The notes: generated by a model not told the origin, from the sequence alone. DNA of 64,000 nt from Pseudomonas synxantha BG33R (GCF_000263715.2 NZ_CM001514.1:5087674-5151673), one strand, 5' to 3'; shown: positions 8,701-21,644, counted from the stretch's first letter. Numbers and translations: made by a program.

Positions 8701-9691
8701 TGAGGCCCGCCTTGGGCTTGGCGCCACGGCCGGTGGCGCCTTCGTCACGGATTTCGCCGCCAGACCCGGTGGCTGCGCCCGGGAATGGGGCAATCGCGGT
8801 CGGGTGGTTGTGGGTTTCAACCTTCATCAGGATGTGCACCGGCTCCTGCACCGCGCCGTACTGGCGGGTTTCCGGGTCCGGGAAGAAGCGACCGGCGACG
8901 GAGCCGACGATCACCGAGGCATTGTCCTTATAAGCCGACAAAACGCCTTCGCTGTGCATCACGTAGGTGTTCTTGATCATGCCGAACAGACTTTTTTCCT
9001 GGCTCTGACCGTCGATATCCCAACTGGCGTTGAAGATCTTGTGACGGCAGTGCTCGGAGTTGGCCTGGGCGAACATCATCAGTTCGATGTCGTGGGGGTT
9101 GCGCTTCAAGCCGGTGAAGGCGTTGACCAGGTAGTCGATCTCGTCTTCGGCCAGGGCCAGGCCCAGCTCGGTGTTGGCCTTCTCGAGGGCGGCGCGGCCG
9201 CCGCCGAGCACGTCAATCGCGGTCAGCGGCTTGGGCTCGGCGTGGCTGAACAGGCCGGCAGCCTGCTCCAGCTGGCTGACGATGATCTGGGTCATGCGGT
9301 CATGCAGGCTGCTGGCGATCAGCTCGGCTTCGGCATCGCTGAACTGGCCAGCGACGTAAAAGGCGATCCCACGCTCCAGGCGCTGGATTTTATCCAGGCC
9401 GCAGTTGCGGGCGATGTCACTGGCCTTGCTCGACCAGGGCGAGATGGTGCCGAACCGCGGCAGAACCAGGAACAAGCGGCCAGTCGGCTCTTGAACGGGA
9501 ACGCTTGGGCCGTACTTCAGAAGGCGTGCCAGCACTTGCTGTTCGTCGGCGGTCAAGACGCCGGTAACGTCGGCGAAGTGAGCAAATTCAGCGTACAGGC
9601 CTGTAACAGCTGGAACCTTCTGGCTCAGTTGCTCAAGGAGTTTGCTGTGGCGAAAGGCAGAAAGGGCAGGAGCGCCGCGCAGGATCAACAT
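5795..9691 (-). CDS. purL: Phosphoribosylformylglycinamidine synthase
   Basis: Large single-chain FGAM synthase (1298 aa), the fourth step of de novo purine synthesis. It converts FGAR, glutamine and ATP to FGAM in the cytoplasm. The order is a short N-terminal PurS-like domain, a linker, two AIRS-type ATP-binding halves (with [25 protein letters not shown] and [10 protein letters not shown]) and a C-terminal class I glutamine amidotransferase. The amidotransferase shows the nucleophile in [11 protein letters not shown] and the His-Glu pair in [10 protein letters not shown]. The length is that of proteobacterial PurL. It is divergent from mltF, and yqfO follows 4 bases downstream. The long open frame on the opposite strand is a shadow of GC-rich codon use. 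Confidence 0.98.
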   Translation of the reverse strand: MLILRGAPALSAFRHSKLLEQLSQKVPAVTGLYAEFAHFADVTGVLTADEQQVLARLLKYGPSVPVQEPTGRLFLVLPRFGTISPWSSKASDIARNCGLDKIQRLERGIAFYVAGQFSDAEAELIASSLHDRMTQIIVSQLEQAAGLFSHAEPKPLTAIDVLGGGRAALEKANTELGLALAEDEIDYLVNAFTGLKRNPHDIELMMFAQANSEHCRHKIFNASWDIDGQSQEKSLFGMIKNTYVMHSEGVLSAYKDNASVIVGSVAGRFFPDPETRQYGAVQEPVHILMKVETHNHPTAIAPFPGAATGSGGEIRDEGATGRGAKPKAGLTGFTVSNLQIPGFEQPWEVPYGKPERIVTALDIMIEGPLGGAAFNNEFGRPALTGYFRTFEQSITTPRGDEVRGYHKPIMLAGGMGNIREEHVKKGEILVGSKLIVLGGPAMLIGLGGGAASSMATGTSSADLDFASVQRENPEMERRCQEVIDRCWQLGDKNPISFIHDVGAGGLSNAFPELVNDGDRGGRFELRNIPNDEPGMAPHEIWSNESQERYVLAVGPEDFARFQAICERERCPFAVVGEATAEPQLTVTDSHFGNSPVDMPLEVLLGKAPRMHRSAVRENELGDDFDPSTLELADSIERVLHHPAVASKSFLITIGDRTITGLVARDQMVGPWQVPVADVAVTATSFDVYTGEAMAMGERTPLALLDAPASGRMAIGETLTNIAASRIGKLSDIKLSANWMSAAGHPGEDARLYDTVKAVGMELCPELGITIPVGKDSMSMATRWNEDGTDKSVTSPLSLIVTGFAPVTDIRQTLTPQLRMDKGTTDLILIDLGRGQNRMGASILAQTHGKLGKQAPDVDDAEDLKAFFAVIQGLNADGHLLAYHDRSDGGLLTSVVEMAFAGHCGLNIVLDSVAEDAAEINGILFNEELGAVIQVRQDATPDVLAQFSAAGLAECVAVIGQPINNGEVNISFNGDTVFTGQRRLLQRQWAETSYQIQRLRDNADCAEQEFDVILEEDNPGLSTMLSFDVNQDIAAPYIKKGIRPQVAVLREQGVNGQVEMAAAFDRAGFNAIDVHMSDILAGRVDLNEFKGLVACGGFSYGDVLGAGEGWAKSALFNSRARDAFQGFFERNDSFTLGVCNGCQMMSNLSELIPGSEFWPHFVRNRSEQFEARVAMVQVQESNSIFLQGMAGSRMPIAIAHGEGHAEFASEEALLEADLSGTVALRFVDNHGKVTESYPANPNGSPRGITGLTSRDGRVTIMMPHPERVFRAVQNSWRPEEWNEDGAWMRMFRNARVWVN

Positions 9692-9733
9692 CTTCGGGAC
9701 AGCCTCGGGAAGGGGTGTGCTTTGAGGCCGTGC

Positions 9734-9739
9734 ATTCTA
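9734..9739 (-). promoter_or_regulatory. Possible purL -10 box
   Basis: TAGAAT on the minus strand, 43 bases before the purL start, in the context GCTAGAATGCACGG, which resembles the sequence before suhB. No convincing -35 box is seen. The 286-base gap 9692-9977 otherwise holds nothing I recognise. Confidence 0.35.
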
Positions 9740-9740
9740 G

Positions 9741-11438
<1,698 letters not shown>

Positions 11439-11466
11439 TCACGACAGCCCGCACACCGCAAATCCC

Positions 11467-11561
11467 TGTGGGAGCCGGGCTTGCCCGCGATGGCGGCCTG
11501 ACAGTCAAGGTATTCGGCGCCTGACACACTGCTATCGCGGGCAAGCCCGGCTCCCACATTT
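11467..11561. repeat. REP pair (REPIN), GGAGCCGGGCTTGCCCGC type
   Basis: Two inverted REP arms flank about 45 bases, between the convergent mltF and the end of the trehalose operon. No separate terminator is seen, so the pair may serve that role. Confidence 0.85.
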
Positions 11562-11574
11562 GATCATCGTAGCC

Positions 11575-11853
11575 TTATAGGCCGGTGAGCAGATGGACCA
11601 CGCCGCCCGGCAGTACCATTACTGCGGGTACACCGGCAGCCTTCAACGCCGACTCATCCAACCCACCCACCTCCTTCAATTGCACCCTCACACGCGTCAG
11701 CGCCACGCGCTGCTGTGACGTGACGTTCCCCTCCCCACCCAATGCACTCAGCACCTCGGCCGACAACAGGCTCGGTGTCGGCGCGGCAACTGTCTCGGCC
11801 ACCAGGTCCGGGGTCAGGGCTTTCCAGAACGCCCGCTGCAATTTCTCGAACAT
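11575..11853 (-). CDS. Small EIIB-like PTS protein lacking the phospho-cysteine
   Basis: 92-aa protein whose last 60 residues follow the glucose-type EIIB fold: VLSALGGEGNV, then VALTRVRVQL, then GVVHLLTG. The phospho-acceptor Cys normally found just before x-Thr-Arg-Leu-Arg is replaced (VALTRVR), so it cannot carry phosphate in the usual way. It resembles the second EIIB-like repeat of NagE (VAMTRLRVEL ... GVWHLLIG). It is the last gene of the trehalose operon, 2 bases after the EIIA-HPr-EI gene. It may be a regulatory or structural partner of that protein. The family assignment is by motif; the function is unknown. Confidence 0.8.
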   Translation of the reverse strand: MFEKLQRAFWKALTPDLVAETVAAPTPSLLSAEVLSALGGEGNVTSQQRVALTRVRVQLKEVGGLDESALKAAGVPAVMVLPGGVVHLLTGL

Positions 11854-11855
11854 GC

Positions 11856-14390
11856 TCAGTGCTCCACGACAGATGAGGTTTCAACGGTGGCCGCGTGGTA
11901 CAGGCGCAGGGCCTCACGCACTTGATGGGCTTCTTCCAGGCCCAGCACCTGGCGGGCGATGATCTGGCAGTCGTGCAGGTCCAGCTCACGCACGGTGGCC
12001 TTGATGGTCGGGATCAGCGGCACGCTGACCGACAGCTCATCCACGCCGAGCCCGATCAATACCGGCACGGCTACTGTTTCGGAGGCCAGCGCACCACATA
12101 CCCCCACCCACTTGCCGTGGGCATGGGCCGCTTTGACCGTGATGTCGATCAGGCGCAGTACCGCCGGGTGGAAACTGTCGGCCTGGCTGGCCAGTCGCGG
12201 GTGGTCGCGGTCCATGGCGAGGGTGTATTGGGTCAGGTCGTTGGTGCCGATGGAGAAGAAATCCACATGGGGCGCAAACACATCCGCCATCAACGCAGCG
12301 CTGGGGACCTCGATCATGATGCCCAGCTTCGGTAACTCGGTCAGCCCAAGCGCCAACGCCTCTTCTTCGAGCATCTTGCGCGCCAGGTGCAGTTCCGACA
12401 GCAGGCTGACCATCGGCAACATGATATGCAGTCGCGCCAAGCCCGCACTGGCAAGGATCGAGCGCAGCTGTTCACGCAGCAGTTCGGGGCGCTCCAGGCA
12501 CAGCCGAATACCGCGCAGGCCAAGGAACGGGTTGGTCTCGCTTTCCATCGGCACATAGGCCAAGGGTTTGTCGCCGCCCACATCCAGGGTGCGCACCACC
12601 AGGTTGCGCTCGGTGCCCAAGGCACGGGCGATGGCGCTGTAAGTGCCAGCCTGCTCTTCGGCGCTCGGGGCGCGGTTGCGGTCCAGGTAGAGGAACTCCG
12701 AACGCAGCAGGCCCACGCCTTCCCCGCCCAGGGTCAGGGACTGCTCCACTTCCTGCAACGAGGCGACATTGGCGGTGACTTCAACGTGATGCCCATCGCG
12801 GGTGACCGCCGCCCGTGAGGCCTGTGCCACCTCACGTTGCAGTCGCAGCTTTTGCTGTTGGCGAACCGCCTGCAATTGTTCGATTTCAGCCAGGTCCGGC
12901 TCCAGATGCAGCTCGCCTTTGTCGGCATTGAGCAGTACCCGTTTGCCGTTGGCCAGGTCCAATACCTGGCTCGGCACCCCACAAATGGACGGCAGGCCCA
13001 GCGCGCGCGCAAGGATTGCCACATGACTGGTAGCGCCACCGGCGACCGTGACGAAGCCCAGGACTTTACCGGTATCCAGGCCGGCGGTTTGTGAGGGTGT
13101 CAGTTGCTCGGCGACCAGGATGGCGCACTCCGGCAGCTCCATGGATCGCTCGGGCACGCCCAGGATCAACTTGAGCACGCGCTGACCAACGTCGGCCAAG
13201 TCCGCTGCACGTTCAGCGAGCAGTGCCTTACCCAAGCCCTCGAAGAGTTGGGCGGTCGCCACTGTGGCGCGGTTCCAGGCAAAGGCGGCACTCTTGCCCT
13301 CGGCCAGCAGGCTATAGGCTTGTTCAAGCAGGGTTGGATCTTCGAGCAATTCCTGATGGGCGCGGAAAATTTCGGCTTGGGCACTGCCGGCCGCCTTGGC
13401 TTGCATGTCTTGCAGCGCCTCGCTTGCCGCCCGTAGGCCGCGCGCCAATGCGGCCCGCTCAAAGGTTTCTCCGGCGCCAGCTTCGGGAATATCGAGCACC
13501 GGCTCAGCCACTTGGACGAGCTGGCCGAACGCCGAGCCCGGCGATGCACAGACACCTCGCAACACGGTGGCCGAAGACGCCGGCGCGGCAGGCGTGTTGG
13601 TTTTCTCGACCGCTACCGGCAAGGTCTCGCCACAGCCGTCGAGCAACAACGCCACCAGTATCTGGATCGCCGCCTCGGCATCTTCGCCTGCCGCGCTCAC
13701 CTGCACGCTGTCGCCCTGGCAGGTCTGCAGCGCCATGATCGCCACCAGGGACTTGGCATTCGCACTCTGGGTTTGCTTGTGCAGGTAAATGCTCGAGTTG
13801 AACCCTTTCGCAGCCTGGGCAAGCACCGCCGCAGGCCGGGCGTGCAAGCCATGAGCGTTGGGCACGGTCAGTGGCTTGGAAAACAGCGCGTTACCCTCCT
13901 CCTCATCCAGCTCGGCCAACACCTGCCCGGGCAATACTCGCAACAGTGGCTGGCCGGCCTCGACCAACGCCCGGTCCGCCACCAACAGCTCAAACGGCTC
14001 GCCGCTCACCACCAGCATCAAGGTCAGCAGACTGCGTGCATGGAGCGCCACATGGTCGGCATCGAACTCTATCAGCGGCTGCCCAGCCTCCACCCGCTGG
14101 CCTTCCTCGACCAGACGGGTGAAGCCCTGGCCAGCCAGGTTCACGGTGTCCAGACCGATATGCAGCAACACCTGCACGCCGTTGTCGTCGGTGACACTGA
14201 CCGCATGACCGCTGTCCTGAATGTTGCTGATCACCCCGGCCAACGGCGCGCAGAGCGTCTGCGAGGTCGGGTCGATGCACAGGCCGTCGCCGATCACGCG
14301 ACCGGAAAATACCGGGTCGGGTACCTGATCCAGCGCCAGCAGGACCCCGGACAGGGGCGCCAGCAGTATCAGGGGTTTAGATGGGGTCAT
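11856..14390 (-). CDS. PTS EIIA(Glc)-HPr-EI fusion for trehalose uptake
   Basis: 844-aa cytoplasmic phosphoryl donor that carries out the whole soluble part of a phosphotransferase chain. Residues 1 to about 150 are a glucose-type EIIA with His62 (DSGHAVSV) and the phospho-acceptor His77 (VLLHIGLD). Residues about 174-260 are HPr with His183 in AHGLHARPAAV. From about 283 there is Enzyme I, with the phospho-His near 456 in GGATSHVAI, the PEP site SIGTNDLTQYTLAMDRDH and GVCGALASE. TreP in the same operon has no EIIA, so this protein should be its donor. It has the same architecture as the NagF-type protein at the window start. Annotation pipelines may call it ptsP, but it lacks the GAF domain of EI-Ntr. 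Confidence 0.93.
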   Translation of the reverse strand: MTPSKPLILLAPLSGVLLALDQVPDPVFSGRVIGDGLCIDPTSQTLCAPLAGVISNIQDSGHAVSVTDDNGVQVLLHIGLDTVNLAGQGFTRLVEEGQRVEAGQPLIEFDADHVALHARSLLTLMLVVSGEPFELLVADRALVEAGQPLLRVLPGQVLAELDEEEGNALFSKPLTVPNAHGLHARPAAVLAQAAKGFNSSIYLHKQTQSANAKSLVAIMALQTCQGDSVQVSAAGEDAEAAIQILVALLLDGCGETLPVAVEKTNTPAAPASSATVLRGVCASPGSAFGQLVQVAEPVLDIPEAGAGETFERAALARGLRAASEALQDMQAKAAGSAQAEIFRAHQELLEDPTLLEQAYSLLAEGKSAAFAWNRATVATAQLFEGLGKALLAERAADLADVGQRVLKLILGVPERSMELPECAILVAEQLTPSQTAGLDTGKVLGFVTVAGGATSHVAILARALGLPSICGVPSQVLDLANGKRVLLNADKGELHLEPDLAEIEQLQAVRQQQKLRLQREVAQASRAAVTRDGHHVEVTANVASLQEVEQSLTLGGEGVGLLRSEFLYLDRNRAPSAEEQAGTYSAIARALGTERNLVVRTLDVGGDKPLAYVPMESETNPFLGLRGIRLCLERPELLREQLRSILASAGLARLHIMLPMVSLLSELHLARKMLEEEALALGLTELPKLGIMIEVPSAALMADVFAPHVDFFSIGTNDLTQYTLAMDRDHPRLASQADSFHPAVLRLIDITVKAAHAHGKWVGVCGALASETVAVPVLIGLGVDELSVSVPLIPTIKATVRELDLHDCQIIARQVLGLEEAHQVREALRLYHAATVETSSVVEH

Positions 14391-14438
14391 GACTTCACCT
14401 GTTGTTGTGTTTTTTTAAGATCATTGGGAGCTACCGAA

Positions 14439-15671
<1,233 letters not shown>

Positions 15672-15727
15672 TTATTTTTATTGTTTTTTCTTACTGTCTT
15701 GCGTGATGCGATTGCCCGTAGGGCGGC

Positions 15728-17374
15728 TCAGCCCTTGAGGTGCAGCACAAACGATTCGTAAGGGCGCAACACCACCGTGCTCGTACGCACCGGGCAGTCG
15801 GGGTAGTTACTGATCAGCAGACGTTGTTCGCACGCCGCGTTGATCACCTGATCGGGCAGTTGGATTTCGCACGGCGTGCCGTAGAAGTTGTTGAGCACCA
15901 GCAGGCGCTCGCCCTGGCCTTCACGCAGGTAGGCCCAAACCTTGGAATGGTCTTGCAGCAGCGGGCGATAAACGCCTTGCTGGATCAGAGGTTCGCGGCG
16001 CCGCAGGGCGATCAATGCTCGGTAGTGATGCAGCACCGAGTCCGGGTCATCCAGCTGACCTTCGACATTGATGCGCGCTGCGTTGTCCGGGATGCCAATC
16101 CAGGGCTCGCCACGACTGAAACCGGCATTGGCCTGGTTGTTCCACTGCATCGGCGTACGCCCGTTGTCGCGGGACTTCTGCATGATCGCCGCCATGCTCG
16201 ATGCTTCGGACTCTCCCGCATCGCGCTTGAGTCGGAAGATATTCAGGGTTTCTACATCGCGGTATTGTTCGATCCTGTCAAAGCCCGGGTTGGTCATCCC
16301 CAGTTCTTCGCCCTGGTACACGTAGGGTGTGCCCTGGAGGAAGTGCAGCGCGGTGGCAAGCATCTTGGCCGAGACCACACGATGTTCGCCGTCATCACCA
16401 AATCGCGAAACCACCCGCGGCTGGTCGTGGTTACACCAGAACAGCGCGTTCCAACCGCCACCGGCCTGCATGCCTTTCTGCCAATCAGAGAGAATCTGCT
16501 TGAGTTGCAGGAAATCGAAATCGGCCTTTACCCACTTTTGCAGGTTGGGGTAATCGACTTTCAGGTGATGGAAGTTGAAGGTCATCGACAGCTCTTTCGA
16601 GGCCGGATTCGAGTAGCGAATGCAGTGTTCCAGGCGGGTGGACGACATCTCGCCCACGTTGATCAGGTCATGGCCGTCGAAGACTTCGCGGTGCATTTGC
16701 TGCAGGTACTCGTGCACATGCGGGCCGTCGGTGTAGAAGCGGCGGCCGTCGCTGGTGTCTTCGGGGAAATCGGCGGGCTTGGAGATCAGGTTGATCACGT
16801 CCAGGCGGAACCCACCCACGCCTTTGTCACGCCAGAAGCGCATCATCTTGAACACTTCGGCGCGCACCTTGGGGTTGTCCCAATTGAGGTCGGCCTGGGT
16901 GTGGTCGAACAGGTGCAGGTAGTACTGGCCAGTCTGCGCTTCGTATTCCCAGGCCGAGCCGCCGAACTTGGACTCCCAGTTGTTCGGCTGGTCGCGCCAG
17001 ATGTAGAAGTCGCGGTAAGGGTTGTCGAGGCTGCTGCGTGCCTGCTGGAACCACTCGTGCTCGATGGAGGTGTGGTTGACCACGATATCGAGCATCAGCC
17101 TGATGCCGCGCTTGGCCGCTTCGCTGATCAGCAGGTCACAGTCGGCCATGGTCCCGTAGCTGGGGTCGATGGCATAGTAGTCGCTGATGTCGTAGCCGTT
17201 GTCGCGCTGGGGCGAGCGCAAAAACGGGGTGACCCACAGGCAATCCACGCCCAGCCAGTGCAAGTAGTCGAGCTTGTCGACGATGCCCAGCAGGTCACCG
17301 GTAGCGTTACCCGCGTGGCTGTGGAAGCTTTTGGGGTAGATCTGGTAGATCACCGAGTGTTGCCAGGTTTGCAT
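15728..17374 (-). CDS. treC: Trehalose-6-phosphate hydrolase
   Basis: 548-aa GH13 enzyme that splits trehalose 6-phosphate into glucose and glucose 6-phosphate in the cytoplasm. It has the usual alpha-amylase catalytic set: Asp192 in GFRLDVIN, Glu242 in LINVGEMSS and Asp317 in NHDQPR, with the first conserved block at DIVVNHTS (96-103). The opening WQHSVIYQIYPKSF is typical of TreC. It follows treP across a REP pair and precedes the porin gene, giving the order permease, hydrolase, porin, phosphoryl donor. Confidence 0.96.
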   Translation of the reverse strand: MQTWQHSVIYQIYPKSFHSHAGNATGDLLGIVDKLDYLHWLGVDCLWVTPFLRSPQRDNGYDISDYYAIDPSYGTMADCDLLISEAAKRGIRLMLDIVVNHTSIEHEWFQQARSSLDNPYRDFYIWRDQPNNWESKFGGSAWEYEAQTGQYYLHLFDHTQADLNWDNPKVRAEVFKMMRFWRDKGVGGFRLDVINLISKPADFPEDTSDGRRFYTDGPHVHEYLQQMHREVFDGHDLINVGEMSSTRLEHCIRYSNPASKELSMTFNFHHLKVDYPNLQKWVKADFDFLQLKQILSDWQKGMQAGGGWNALFWCNHDQPRVVSRFGDDGEHRVVSAKMLATALHFLQGTPYVYQGEELGMTNPGFDRIEQYRDVETLNIFRLKRDAGESEASSMAAIMQKSRDNGRTPMQWNNQANAGFSRGEPWIGIPDNAARINVEGQLDDPDSVLHHYRALIALRRREPLIQQGVYRPLLQDHSKVWAYLREGQGERLLVLNNFYGTPCEIQLPDQVINAACEQRLLISNYPDCPVRTSTVVLRPYESFVLHLKG

Positions 17375-17418
17375 GGTGGGTTCCTTCAGTAGAGTTGGGT
17401 GCTGGCCCGTCTGGCCTC

Positions 17419-17485
17419 ATCGCAGGCAAGCCAGCTCCCACAGTTGAAATGCGTTCAACCTGTGGGAGCTGGCTGGCCCCCGATG
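17419..17485. repeat. REP pair (REPIN) between treP and treC
   Basis: Inverted REP arms of the GGAGCTGGCTTGCC type, closely spaced. The right arm is slightly diverged (CTGGCTGGCCCCCGAT). Lying inside an operon, it could fold in the mRNA and affect stability of the treP segment. Confidence 0.8.
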
Positions 17486-17493
17486 GCGATTGA

Positions 17494-18936
17494 TCAGGCG
17501 ACCCGGTAACCAGGCCGAATGATCTTCATGCTCAACAGGCAAGTCAGCGCAAACGGCACGACCATCGCCACGATCATGCCGATCACAAACATCGGAATCG
17601 CACTCGGCACGATCGAGATAAACCCGGGCAAGCCACCGACGCCGATGGCCGAAGCCGTCACCTTGTTCAGCGACAGGAAAATACTGCCCAGCGCCGAGCC
17701 CAGCAGAGCGGCGTAGAACGGGAACTTGAAGCGCAGGTTCACCCCGAACATCGTCGGCTCGGTGATACCGAAATAGGCCGAAATTGCCGAGGTGGACGCC
17801 ATGCTTTTGTCCCGCGCATTGCGGGTCATGTAGAACACGCCCAATGCGGCGCTGCCTTGGGCCAGGTTGGACATGACGATCATTGGCCAGATAAAGGTGC
17901 CGCCCTGGGTCGAAATAAGCTGCAGGTCGACGGCCAGGAACATGTGGTGCATACCGGTGATCACCAATGGCGCATACAGCAGGCCGAAAATCGCCCCGCC
18001 AATCATGGGTGCAATCTCAAACAGGGTGACCAGGCCTTCGGTAATCAGGATGCCGAGGTGGCGGGTGACCGGGCCGATGATCGCCAGGGCCAGCACGCCG
18101 GTAACAACGATGGTGGTGATCGGCACGACCAGCAATTGAATGGCATTCGGTACCCGCGCCCTTAGCCACTTCTCGATCACGCTCATGACGAAGGCGGCCA
18201 TCAGGATCGGCAGGATCTGCCCCTGGTAACCCACCTTCTCGATCTGGAACCAGCCGAAGATATCGAAGTACGGCAGGCTCTGGCCGTCGAGGCCGGCGAC
18301 CGCCTTGCCGTAGTTCCAGGCGTTGAGCAGGTCGGGGTGCACCAGCATCAGGCCCAGCACAATGCCGAGGATTTCACTGCCGCCAAAACGCTTGGCTGCC
18401 GACCAGCCCACCAACGCCGGAAGGAACACAAACGAGGTGTTGGCCATCAGGTTGATCAGGCTCCACAGGCCATCCAGGTTCGGGTAGGCCTCCAGTAGCG
18501 TCTTGCCTTCGATGAACATGCCCTTGGCGCCCATCAGGTTGTTCACGCCCATCAACAGGCCGGCGATGATCAGCGCGGGCAGGATCGGCATGAACACATC
18601 GGAAAACACCCGCACCAGACGCTGCATGGGGTTGGTCTTGTCGCCGCCGGCTTTCTTCACGTCGGCAATGGTTGAGGCGGCCAGGCCGGTCAGCTCGCGC
18701 AGGGCGGCATAGACCTTCTCCACTTCGCCGGGGCCGATCACCACCTGGAACAGGCCGCCGGTAAAGAACGAGCCCTTGACCAGATCGACCTGGTTCAACG
18801 CATTGCCGTTGACCAGGCTTGGGTCCTTGAGCGCCAGGCGCAGGCGGGTCACGCAATGGGCAGCTTGCTCAAGGTTATCGCGGCCCCCGAGGTGCTCGAG
18901 AATCTCGCGGGCAGTAGACGAATAGTCGTGGCTCAT
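17494..18936 (-). CDS. treP: PTS trehalose-specific EIIBC permease
   Basis: 480-aa inner-membrane permease that imports trehalose as trehalose 6-phosphate. Residues 1 to about 85 are the EIIB domain with the phospho-cysteine Cys28 in AAHCVTRLRL. The rest is EIIC with many hydrophobic segments and FGITEPTMFGVNL. There is no EIIA domain, so the fusion protein at 11856-14390 is needed. It is the first gene of the minus-strand trehalose operon. Two operator palindromes lie 68-109 bases upstream, between it and the divergent treR. Confidence 0.95.
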   Translation of the reverse strand: MSHDYSSTAREILEHLGGRDNLEQAAHCVTRLRLALKDPSLVNGNALNQVDLVKGSFFTGGLFQVVIGPGEVEKVYAALRELTGLAASTIADVKKAGGDKTNPMQRLVRVFSDVFMPILPALIIAGLLMGVNNLMGAKGMFIEGKTLLEAYPNLDGLWSLINLMANTSFVFLPALVGWSAAKRFGGSEILGIVLGLMLVHPDLLNAWNYGKAVAGLDGQSLPYFDIFGWFQIEKVGYQGQILPILMAAFVMSVIEKWLRARVPNAIQLLVVPITTIVVTGVLALAIIGPVTRHLGILITEGLVTLFEIAPMIGGAIFGLLYAPLVITGMHHMFLAVDLQLISTQGGTFIWPMIVMSNLAQGSAALGVFYMTRNARDKSMASTSAISAYFGITEPTMFGVNLRFKFPFYAALLGSALGSIFLSLNKVTASAIGVGGLPGFISIVPSAIPMFVIGMIVAMVVPFALTCLLSMKIIRPGYRVA

Positions 18937-19003
18937 GCTCGTTTTCCACTGTGATTGTTTTTATGGGTGGCAGTCATTGGCAGCACGCCGAGGAAGGAAA
19001 AGT

Positions 19004-19019
19004 ACTCGTCTGTACGAGT
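19004..19019. promoter_or_regulatory. TreR operator 1
   Basis: Perfect palindrome ACTCGT-CTGT-ACGAGT in the treP-treR divergent region. A second identical copy starts 26 bases further on. On the minus strand it lies in a possible promoter spacer (TTGATT, 17 bases, TACTTT). The assignment to TreR is by position. Confidence 0.75.
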
Positions 19020-19029
19020 TAAATCAACA

Positions 19030-19045
19030 ACTCGTCTGTACGAGT
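19030..19045. promoter_or_regulatory. TreR operator 2
   Basis: Identical copy of the 16-base palindrome at 19004-19019, extended by one A/T base pair (AACTCGT ... ACGAGTT). The 26-base repeat distance is about two and a half helical turns. Confidence 0.75.
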
Positions 19046-19175
19046 TACACTTTTGTTTATATGTGGGAGCTTGCTGTCAGATTTTTCCCTCGCCTGCACG
19101 GCTATCCAATGGACAAAACCCACCTCTGCCACTAAGGTTCCTGCCTTGAATGCAAGCCAGGCACAGAGCCATCTC

Positions 19176-19880
19176 ATGAGCAAATACAACCAGATCTATA
19201 CGGATCTGCTTGCCAGCATCACCACCGAACGCCTGCAACGCGGTACGCGCCTGCCCTCCGAAACCGAACTGATGGACGCCTACCAGGCCAGCCGTGGCAC
19301 CGTGCGACGCGCCATCGAGCAGTTGCAGGAGCGTGGCTTTGCGCAAAAAATCCATGGCAAGGGCACCTTTGTGTTGTCGCCCAACCCGATCGAGTTCCAG
19401 TTGGGCGGCATCGTCAGCTTCCACGAGACCCACGCCGACCTGGGCGATGACGTACGCACTGACGTCGTCGAGTTCACCCAGATCCCGCTGGAAGGTTCGT
19501 TGCTGCAACACATCGAAGCCGAGCCCGGCACGCTGATCACCCGCGTCAAACGCGTACGACGCATCGGTGGCAAGCGCGTGATCCTGGACATCAACCACTT
19601 CGTTGCCGACCTGATCCCCGGCCTGGACCGCTCGATTGCCGAGCAGTCGATCTACGCGTTTATCGAGCAAACGCTGGAGCTGCAGATCAGCTATGCACAG
19701 CGCACCATCGAAGCCCTGCCGCGCAGCAAGGACGACCAGGCGCACCTGGATCTCGATGGGCAGAGCCATGTGATCGTGGTGAGTAACCAGACGTTTTTGC
19801 AGGATGGAAGGCAGTTCGAGTACACCGAGTCGCGGCATACGTTGGATAAGTTTTACTTTTCGGATATTGCGCGGCGGTGA
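19176..19880 (+). CDS. treR: Trehalose operon repressor, GntR family
   Basis: 234-aa regulator. The start is the ATG giving MSKYNQIYTDLL; the open frame extends upstream, but this start puts the helix-turn-helix at the normal place. Residues about 5-70 are a GntR winged helix (LPSETELMDAYQASRGTVRR), followed by a HutC-type UTRA ligand-binding domain to the end. Its length matches the GntR-type TreR of Bacillus rather than the LacI-type TreR of E. coli. It is divergent from treP with two palindromes between them, so it likely represses the trehalose operon and perhaps itself, with trehalose 6-phosphate as inducer (family knowledge). Confidence 0.92.
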   Translation: MSKYNQIYTDLLASITTERLQRGTRLPSETELMDAYQASRGTVRRAIEQLQERGFAQKIHGKGTFVLSPNPIEFQLGGIVSFHETHADLGDDVRTDVVEFTQIPLEGSLLQHIEAEPGTLITRVKRVRRIGGKRVILDINHFVADLIPGLDRSIAEQSIYAFIEQTLELQISYAQRTIEALPRSKDDQAHLDLDGQSHVIVVSNQTFLQDGRQFEYTESRHTLDKFYFSDIARR

Positions 19881-19975
19881 AATCTACACAGGCTTGGGTC
19901 TGACGGTTTGAAAAGCGCCCGCGCCACTCAATAGCAGCTCCCCATGCACCGGGCTCAACGGGCGACACAGAAAGC

Positions 19976-20004
19976 AAAACCCCGGCACGTGGCCGGGGTT
20001 TTGT
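19976..20004. terminator. Bidirectional terminator between treR and guaA
   Basis: AAAACCCCGGC and GCCGGGGTTTT form a stem with A and T runs on the two sides, so it can act on both strands. It lies between the convergent treR and guaA. Confidence 0.8.
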
Positions 20005-20032
20005 CATTCAGCACTCACCTGCTATTGCAGGA

Positions 20033-21610
20033 TCATTCCCACTCAATCGTCGCCGGCGGCTTGCTCGACACGTCATACGTCACGCGCGAAATGCCTTCGA
20101 TTTCATTGATGATCCGCCCGCTGACAGTTTCCAGCAGTTCGTACGGCAGGTGTGCCCAACGCGCGGTCATGAAGTCGATCGTCTCTACGGCACGCAGCGC
20201 AACAACCCATGCGTAACGACGGCCATCGCCAACAACACCCACCGATTTCACCGGCTGGAACACCACGAACGCCTGGCTGACCTTGTGGTACCAGTCGGCC
20301 TTGCGCAGTTCTTCAATGAAGATGTGGTCGGCGCGACGCAGCAGGTCGGCGTATTCCTTTTTCACTTCACCGAGGATACGCACGCCCAGGCCCGGGCCTG
20401 GGAATGGGTGGCGGTAGACCATGTCGTACGGCAGGCCCAGTTCCAGGCCCAGACGACGGACTTCGTCCTTGAACAGTTCGCGCAGCGGTTCTACCAGCTT
20501 GAGGTTCATTTCCTCAGGCAGGCCACCCACGTTGTGGTGGGACTTGATCACGTGAGCCTTGCCGCTCTTGGCGCCGGCCGACTCGATCACGTCTGGGTAG
20601 ATGGTGCCCTGGGCGAGGTACTTGATGTTGTCCAGTTTGTTGGACTGGGCATCGAAGACGTCGATGAAGGTACGACCGATGATCTTGCGCTTCTTCTCCG
20701 GGTCGGACTCGCCGGCCAGGTTGTTGAGGAACTGCTCCTCGGCGTTGGCGCGGATCACCTTGACGCCCATGTTCTCGGCGAACATGGCCATCACTTGCTC
20801 GCCTTCGTGCAGGCGCAGCAGGCCGTTGTCGACAAATACGCAGGTCAGCTGGTCGCCGATGGCCTTGTGCAGCAAGGCAGCAACTACCGAGGAGTCCACG
20901 CCGCCGGACAGGCCGAGCAACACGTTGTCGGTACCGACCTGGGCGCGCACCTGGGCGATGGCGTCTTCAGCGATTTTCGACGGGGTCCACAGGGCTTCAC
21001 ACTCGCATATGTCGAGGATGAAGCGCGACAGGATGCGCCCGCCTTGCTTGGTGTGGGTCACTTCCGGGTGGAACTGCACGCCGTAGTAACGACGCTCGTC
21101 GCTGAACATGCCGGCGATCGGGCAGCTTGGGGTGCTGGCCAGGATGTGGAAGTCTTCCGGCATCTTGGTGACCTTGTCACCGTGGCTCATCCAGACGTCG
21201 AGGCCGAACAGGCCGTCCGCGTCGATGTGGTCTTCGATGCCGTCCAGCAGGCGGCTCTTGCCGACCACGTCCACACGGGCATAACCGAATTCACGCAGCT
21301 CGGAGCCTTCCACCTTGCCGCCCAGTTGCTCGGCCATGGTTTGCATGCCGTAGCAGATACCGAACACCGGTACGCCCAGGTCGAATACCGCTTGCGGGCA
21401 ACGCGGGCTGTTGGCTTCGTGCACGGACTCGGGGCCACCGGCGAGGATGACGCCTTTAGGGGCGAATTCGCGGATCGCTGCGTCGTCCATGTCGAACGGG
21501 TGCAGTTCGCAGTACACGCCGATTTCACGCACGCGGCGGGCGATCAGCTGGGTGTACTGGGAACCGAAATCGAGGATCAGGATGCGATGGGCGTGAATGT
21601 CGAGGGCCAT
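20033..21610 (-). CDS. guaA: GMP synthase (glutamine-hydrolysing)
   Basis: 525-aa enzyme that makes GMP from XMP, glutamine and ATP. The N-terminal class I glutamine amidotransferase (about 1-200) has its nucleophile Cys86 in FGICYGMQ and the His-Glu pair in [10 protein letters not shown]. The ATP-pyrophosphatase domain shows the P-loop [17 protein letters not shown] near 232, and the C-terminal dimerisation domain ends in the conserved PPATIEWE. It is 81 bases downstream of guaB on the same strand, with a hairpin between them; the two form the usual guaBA unit. Confidence 0.98.
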   Translation of the reverse strand: MALDIHAHRILILDFGSQYTQLIARRVREIGVYCELHPFDMDDAAIREFAPKGVILAGGPESVHEANSPRCPQAVFDLGVPVFGICYGMQTMAEQLGGKVEGSELREFGYARVDVVGKSRLLDGIEDHIDADGLFGLDVWMSHGDKVTKMPEDFHILASTPSCPIAGMFSDERRYYGVQFHPEVTHTKQGGRILSRFILDICECEALWTPSKIAEDAIAQVRAQVGTDNVLLGLSGGVDSSVVAALLHKAIGDQLTCVFVDNGLLRLHEGEQVMAMFAENMGVKVIRANAEEQFLNNLAGESDPEKKRKIIGRTFIDVFDAQSNKLDNIKYLAQGTIYPDVIESAGAKSGKAHVIKSHHNVGGLPEEMNLKLVEPLRELFKDEVRRLGLELGLPYDMVYRHPFPGPGLGVRILGEVKKEYADLLRRADHIFIEELRKADWYHKVSQAFVVFQPVKSVGVVGDGRRYAWVVALRAVETIDFMTARWAHLPYELLETVSGRIINEIEGISRVTYDVSSKPPATIEWE

Positions 21611-21644
21611 GAAGTCAGTCTCGTCTAATGAATCAGAAACAACT

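Noticed and set aside
19058..19082. A TGTGGGAGCTTGCTG stretch upstream of treR as a ninth REP.
   Set aside because: Only a degenerate half arm with no inverted partner; too weak to list.
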